From: CAWDLX01 sp046728155
GTDB lineage: Bacteria; Actinomycetota; Actinomycetes; Mycobacteriales; Micromonosporaceae
Direction of reading: 5' to 3'
Assembly: GCA_046728155.1 (NCBI GenBank)
Contig: JBKPDY010000112.1
Coordinates: 1-64,000, forward strand
Length of the DNA: 64,000 bases
Made by a program: the position numbers and the translations under genes
The notes under the pieces: generated by a model
What the model was told of the DNA's origin: nothing
Seen by the model: only the letters and a program-made list of their open reading frames with translations
Database searches by the model: none
In this document: positions 63,728 to 64,000 of the stretch, piece by piece
Numbering within the stretch: the first letter of the stretch is position 1
Layout of the letters: each line of letters starts with the position of its first letter

Positions 63728-64000
63728 GCCGCTACGGCGCCATGTACGGCCCCGACATCACGTTCCTCGGCGTTCAGCAGTGCGATCTGTCAGATGTGGA
63801 CTCGTACGCGGGGGCGGACGTGGTCATCCTCGGTGCGCCCTTCGACGGCGGGACGTCGTACCGCCCCGGCACCCGGTTCGGACCCGTCGCCATCCGGCAG
63901 GCATGCTATCTCGATCATGACGGATCCAGACCGTCGCTGGCCATGCGCGTCGATGGACTGCAGGACCTCAAGGTGCTCGACGCCGGCGATGTCGAGATGT
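63724..64000 (+). CDS. speB: agmatinase / ureohydrolase, partial (cut by window end)
   Basis: The first 92 residues are in the window, from ATG 63724, which overlaps the previous stop (ATGA). The start of an arginase-fold ureohydrolase is recognisable: VVILGAPFDGGTSYRPGTRFGPVAIRQA in segments, then VLDAGDVEM. The metal-binding motifs lie beyond the window. Likely agmatinase (agmatine to putrescine and urea), though guanidinobutyrase and guanidinopropionase share this N-terminus. Cotranscribed with the saccharopine-dehydrogenase-like gene. Confidence 0.8.
   Translation, partial: MSRYGAMYGPDITFLGVQQCDLSDVDSYAGADVVILGAPFDGGTSYRPGTRFGPVAIRQACYLDHDGSRPSLAMRVDGLQDLKVLDAGDVEM

Overview
High-GC actinobacterial chromosome, most likely Micromonosporaceae or a close relative. 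The evidence is the GC-rich third codon positions, frequent GTG/TTG starts, the mycothiol enzyme Mca, a WhiB regulator, all three core F420 genes (fbiA, fbiB, fbiC), a class I lysyl-tRNA synthetase and an SCO7613-type giant membrane protein. No phage, transposase, CRISPR array or rRNA is visible. It is core chromosome with a few small acquired or decaying patches.

Region 1 (0.5-30 kb) follows, with insertions, the M. tuberculosis order Rv1074c-Rv1084: thiolase, SGNH hydrolases, cbs, metB, greA, DUF4307 protein, mca, small membrane protein and the DUF255 thioredoxin-domain protein. It centres on trans-sulfuration and mycothiol or thiol quality control (cbs, metB, mca, msrA). Interspersed are an HtrA-like protease, a class V aminotransferase-fold enzyme, a pterin carbinolamine dehydratase, three lipoproteins, an amidase lacking its catalytic lysine, a GGDEF/EAL protein coupled to a molybdopterin oxidoreductase, a VanX-like dipeptidase and a DUF4143 ATPase. 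Two decayed loci are visible: a frameshifted membrane protein at 12.7 kb and an msrA 3' remnant at 14.4 kb.

Region 2 (30-59 kb) carries genes that in M. tuberculosis lie at a separate locus (about Rv3258c-Rv3276c): purE-purK, an acyl-CoA dehydrogenase, a TIGR03089 protein, manC, fbiA-fbiB, whiB, an Rv3259-like protein and a DUF3499 protein. fbiC, elsewhere in M. tuberculosis, is adjacent here, so the F420 core pathway is clustered. Also present are UDP-glucose dehydrogenase, acetoacetate-CoA ligase, a glycosyltransferase, a patatin and an acyltransferase.

Region 3 (59-64 kb) looks like amine or polyamine metabolism: Lrp/AsnC regulator, class III aminotransferase and FAD amine oxidase in one operon, with a divergent saccharopine-dehydrogenase-like protein and an agmatinase cut by the window end.

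Two short repeat families are the most unusual content. One is a roughly 53-bp element with imperfect terminal inverted repeats in five copies, each just after a stop codon. The other is a 41-76 bp unit that carries its own Shine-Dalgarno and start codon. It is tandemly duplicated at the purK/purE junction, where it makes chained stop/start mini-ORFs, and ahead of manC, where it supplies the start codon. A third curiosity is a 761-aa fusion of a catalytically degenerate asparagine-synthetase-like half with an apparent F420-ligase-like half.
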